A DNA stretch of 14,989 bases from JBBSHS01 sp038232515 (GTDB lineage Bacteria > Actinomycetota > Acidimicrobiia > Acidimicrobiales > JAUJNH01): NCBI GenBank assembly GCA_038232515.1, contig JBBSHS010000065.1:1-14989 (forward strand), written 5' to 3'. The notes beneath the pieces are model-generated. The model was not told the DNA's origin, did no database searches, and was given only the letters and a program-made list of their open reading frames with translations. A program made the translations under genes and the position numbers. Every line of letters begins with the position of its first letter. Positions within the stretch are counted from its first letter, which is position 1. Positions 13,841-14,989 of this stretch are shown here, in pieces.

Positions 13841-14485
13841 ATGGCCAACCAGGCCATTGTCAAGACAAAGCCGCCCGTTGCCGCTCGACCGCGCCGAACA
13901 GCGCCTCCGGCGGCGAGGGCGGCAGCGGTGACCACGACGGCCCGACGGGAGACCAAGGCCGTCGCCTCGACAACTGCCGACCAGGCCAAGCGGGTAAAAA
14001 GAACATCGGTGGGCCAGAGCAGGGTCGTCGCCCGGACCGCCGACCAGGACATTCGTGAGCTGGCCAGCGCGGTGCGCGATCAGGCCGACCAGGTCAAAGA
14101 TGAGGTGGCCGGCCAGGCCCGTGAGCTGTTGGCCGAGACCCGCGACCAGCTCCAGGCCCAAGCCGACGTGCAGACCGACCGCCTGGCCGCCGCCCTCTTC
14201 CAGATCGGCACACAGGCCGTCGCTCTGGCCGGCGGGCGTCCCGACGACGCCGGGCCGCTGGCCGAGTACGCCGAACAGGCCGCCGAGTGGTTGGACATGT
14301 GCGCAGCGGAGATCGAGGAGCGGGGTCTCGAGGGCATCGCCGTCGGCGTGACCGACTTCGCCCGCCGCCGACCGGGGATGTTCCTCGCCGGCGCCGTGGT
14401 CGTCGGATTGGGCGTCGGTCGGTTGATCCGCTCGGGGGCCGTCGCTGGCGACGGGACCGACGAAGAGGGGCCGGAATGGCGATGA
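13841..14485 (+). CDS. Coiled-coil, membrane-anchored protein upstream of Holin-X/DUF3618 genes
   Basis: This 214-residue protein has a basic Pro/Ala/Lys/Arg-rich start (1-45). A long amphipathic helical part follows (about 46-130), built from repeats such as SAVRDQADQVKDEVAGQARE that recall LEA- or apolipoprotein-like proteins. Then come a helical stretch with a lone C154 and a short hydrophobic segment (PGMFLAGAVVVGLGVGRLI, 178-196) before an acidic tail. The FARRRPGMFLAGA motif is familiar from proteins encoded beside Holin-X and DUF3618 genes. It probably coats or spans the membrane; its exact role is unknown. The start is set by GGAGG at 13830-13834, six bases before the ATG; part of that site lies in the palindrome GAGGCGCCTC (13831-13840). 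Its stop overlaps the next gene. Confidence 0.78.
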   Translation: MANQAIVKTKPPVAARPRRTAPPAARAAAVTTTARRETKAVASTTADQAKRVKRTSVGQSRVVARTADQDIRELASAVRDQADQVKDEVAGQARELLAETRDQLQAQADVQTDRLAAALFQIGTQAVALAGGRPDDAGPLAEYAEQAAEWLDMCAAEIEERGLEGIAVGVTDFARRRPGMFLAGAVVVGLGVGRLIRSGAVAGDGTDEEGPEWR

Positions 14486-14880
14486 GCACCGAGGAGCGGC
14501 CCCTCTCCGAGCTCCTCTCCGAGGTCACCGGCGAGCTGGGCGTGCTGTTCCGCCAGGAGGTCGAGCTGGCCAAGGTGGAGACCAGCGAGCAGGTGTCGCG
14601 AGCGGTCAAGGCCGGCGCCATGCTCGGCGCCGCCGGAGTGGTCGCGTTGCTGGCCACCATGTTGCTGGCCTGGGCTGCAGCATGGGGTCTGGCCGAGGTC
14701 ATCCCCACTGGCTTCGCCTTCCTCGTCGTAGGCATCGTGTTCCTGGTGATGGCCGCTGTCCTCGGATCTGCGGGCAAGAAGAGGATGTCTAGCGTCAACG
14801 CCGTGCCCGATCAGACCGTCGCCACTCTGCGGGCCGACGTGCAGTCCGCTCGCGACTCCATCGCCCGCGGCGTTCGCTAG
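14476..14880 (+). CDS. Actinobacterial Holin-X family protein (phage holin 3_6 type)
   Basis: This 134-residue protein has the family layout: an amphipathic N-terminal helix with LSELLSEVTGELGVLFRQEV (10-29) and LAKVE, two hydrophobic helices (about 47-70 and 76-98), and the C-terminal VPDQTVATLRADVQSARD (110-127). Despite the family name, members are widespread chromosomal membrane proteins with no proven lysis role. The ATG at 14476 has GAGGGG at 14465-14470 five bases before it and overlaps the upstream gene by 10 bp. The ATG at 14482 overlaps by exactly 4 bp (ATGA) and is nearly as likely. It is followed 42 bp later by the DUF3618 gene. Confidence 0.88.
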   Translation: MAMSTEERPLSELLSEVTGELGVLFRQEVELAKVETSEQVSRAVKAGAMLGAAGVVALLATMLLAWAAAWGLAEVIPTGFAFLVVGIVFLVMAAVLGSAGKKRMSSVNAVPDQTVATLRADVQSARDSIARGVR

Positions 14881-14922
14881 ACCCGATAGACCGACGGACC
14901 GGCAGAGAGGCCACACTCCGAA

Positions 14923-14989
14923 ATGAGCAGGAACGCACAGCAGATCCGCCAGGAGATCGAACAGACTCGTCACCAATTGGCCCAGAACC
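14923..14989 (+). CDS. DUF3618 family protein (start only, runs off the right edge)
   Basis: Only 22 residues are visible. QQIRQEIEQTRHQLAQN matches the opening of DUF3618 proteins, which begin with an I-x-x-E-I-x-x-T-R-x-x-L helix. These proteins are usually found next to Holin-X genes, as here. GAGAGG at 14905-14910 is the nearest ribosome-like site, 12 bases before the ATG, so the start is slightly uncertain. Confidence 0.75.
   Translation, partial: MSRNAQQIRQEIEQTRHQLAQN

Noticed and set aside
14476..14880. Prophage lysis module suggested by the word holin
   Set aside because: There is no endolysin or other phage gene; Holin-X proteins are ordinary chromosomal genes in actinobacteria, here with the usual DUF3618 neighbour.

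Overview
The window is GC-rich, with Shine-Dalgarno-led genes, tight start/stop overlaps and families typical of Actinomycetota: a paired Holin-X/DUF3618 stress cluster, a UbiC-like DUF98 chorismate lyase, a Tat-type lipoprotein and 'choice-of-anchor P'-like secreted proteins. An uncultured Acidimicrobiia-type actinobacterium is my best guess. That is an inference from gene content, not something the sequence proves. No tRNA, rRNA, CRISPR array, insertion sequence or phage module was seen. No stretch without a gene exceeds 244 bases.

Left part (1-2310): a heme peroxidase of the animal type runs off the left edge on the minus strand. It is divergent from a small chorismate lyase-like gene on the plus strand. 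Next comes a secreted protein with one choice-of-anchor P-like domain, a Thr-rich linker made of 60-bp tandem repeats, and an unusual Cys-bounded C-terminal segment. It ends at a good hairpin terminator.

Middle left (2370-5329, plus strand): a compact three-gene cassette. It holds a subtilisin-like protease with no recognisable signal peptide, an 81-residue protein that resembles the protease's own propeptide-like N-terminus (a possible inhibitor or chaperone in trans), and a DUF1508 (YegP-type) domain fused to a parallel beta-helix. This cassette is the most unusual combination in the window.

Centre to right (5356-13653, minus strand): read in transcription order, this is a fused two-domain DppD-DppF ATPase, a large cell-surface protein with two near-identical domains and an LPXTG-like C-terminus, permeases DppB and DppC, a Tat-type substrate-binding lipoprotein and a small lipoprotein. 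The surface-protein gene sits inside a peptide-import gene set. It lies only 15 bp before dppB, and the dppB/dppC and dppC/substrate-binding gene pairs overlap by 4 bp.

Right end (13776-14989, plus strand): a candidate general-stress (SigB/SigF-type) promoter precedes a cluster of a coiled-coil membrane-anchored protein, an actinobacterial Holin-X family protein and the start of a DUF3618 protein.
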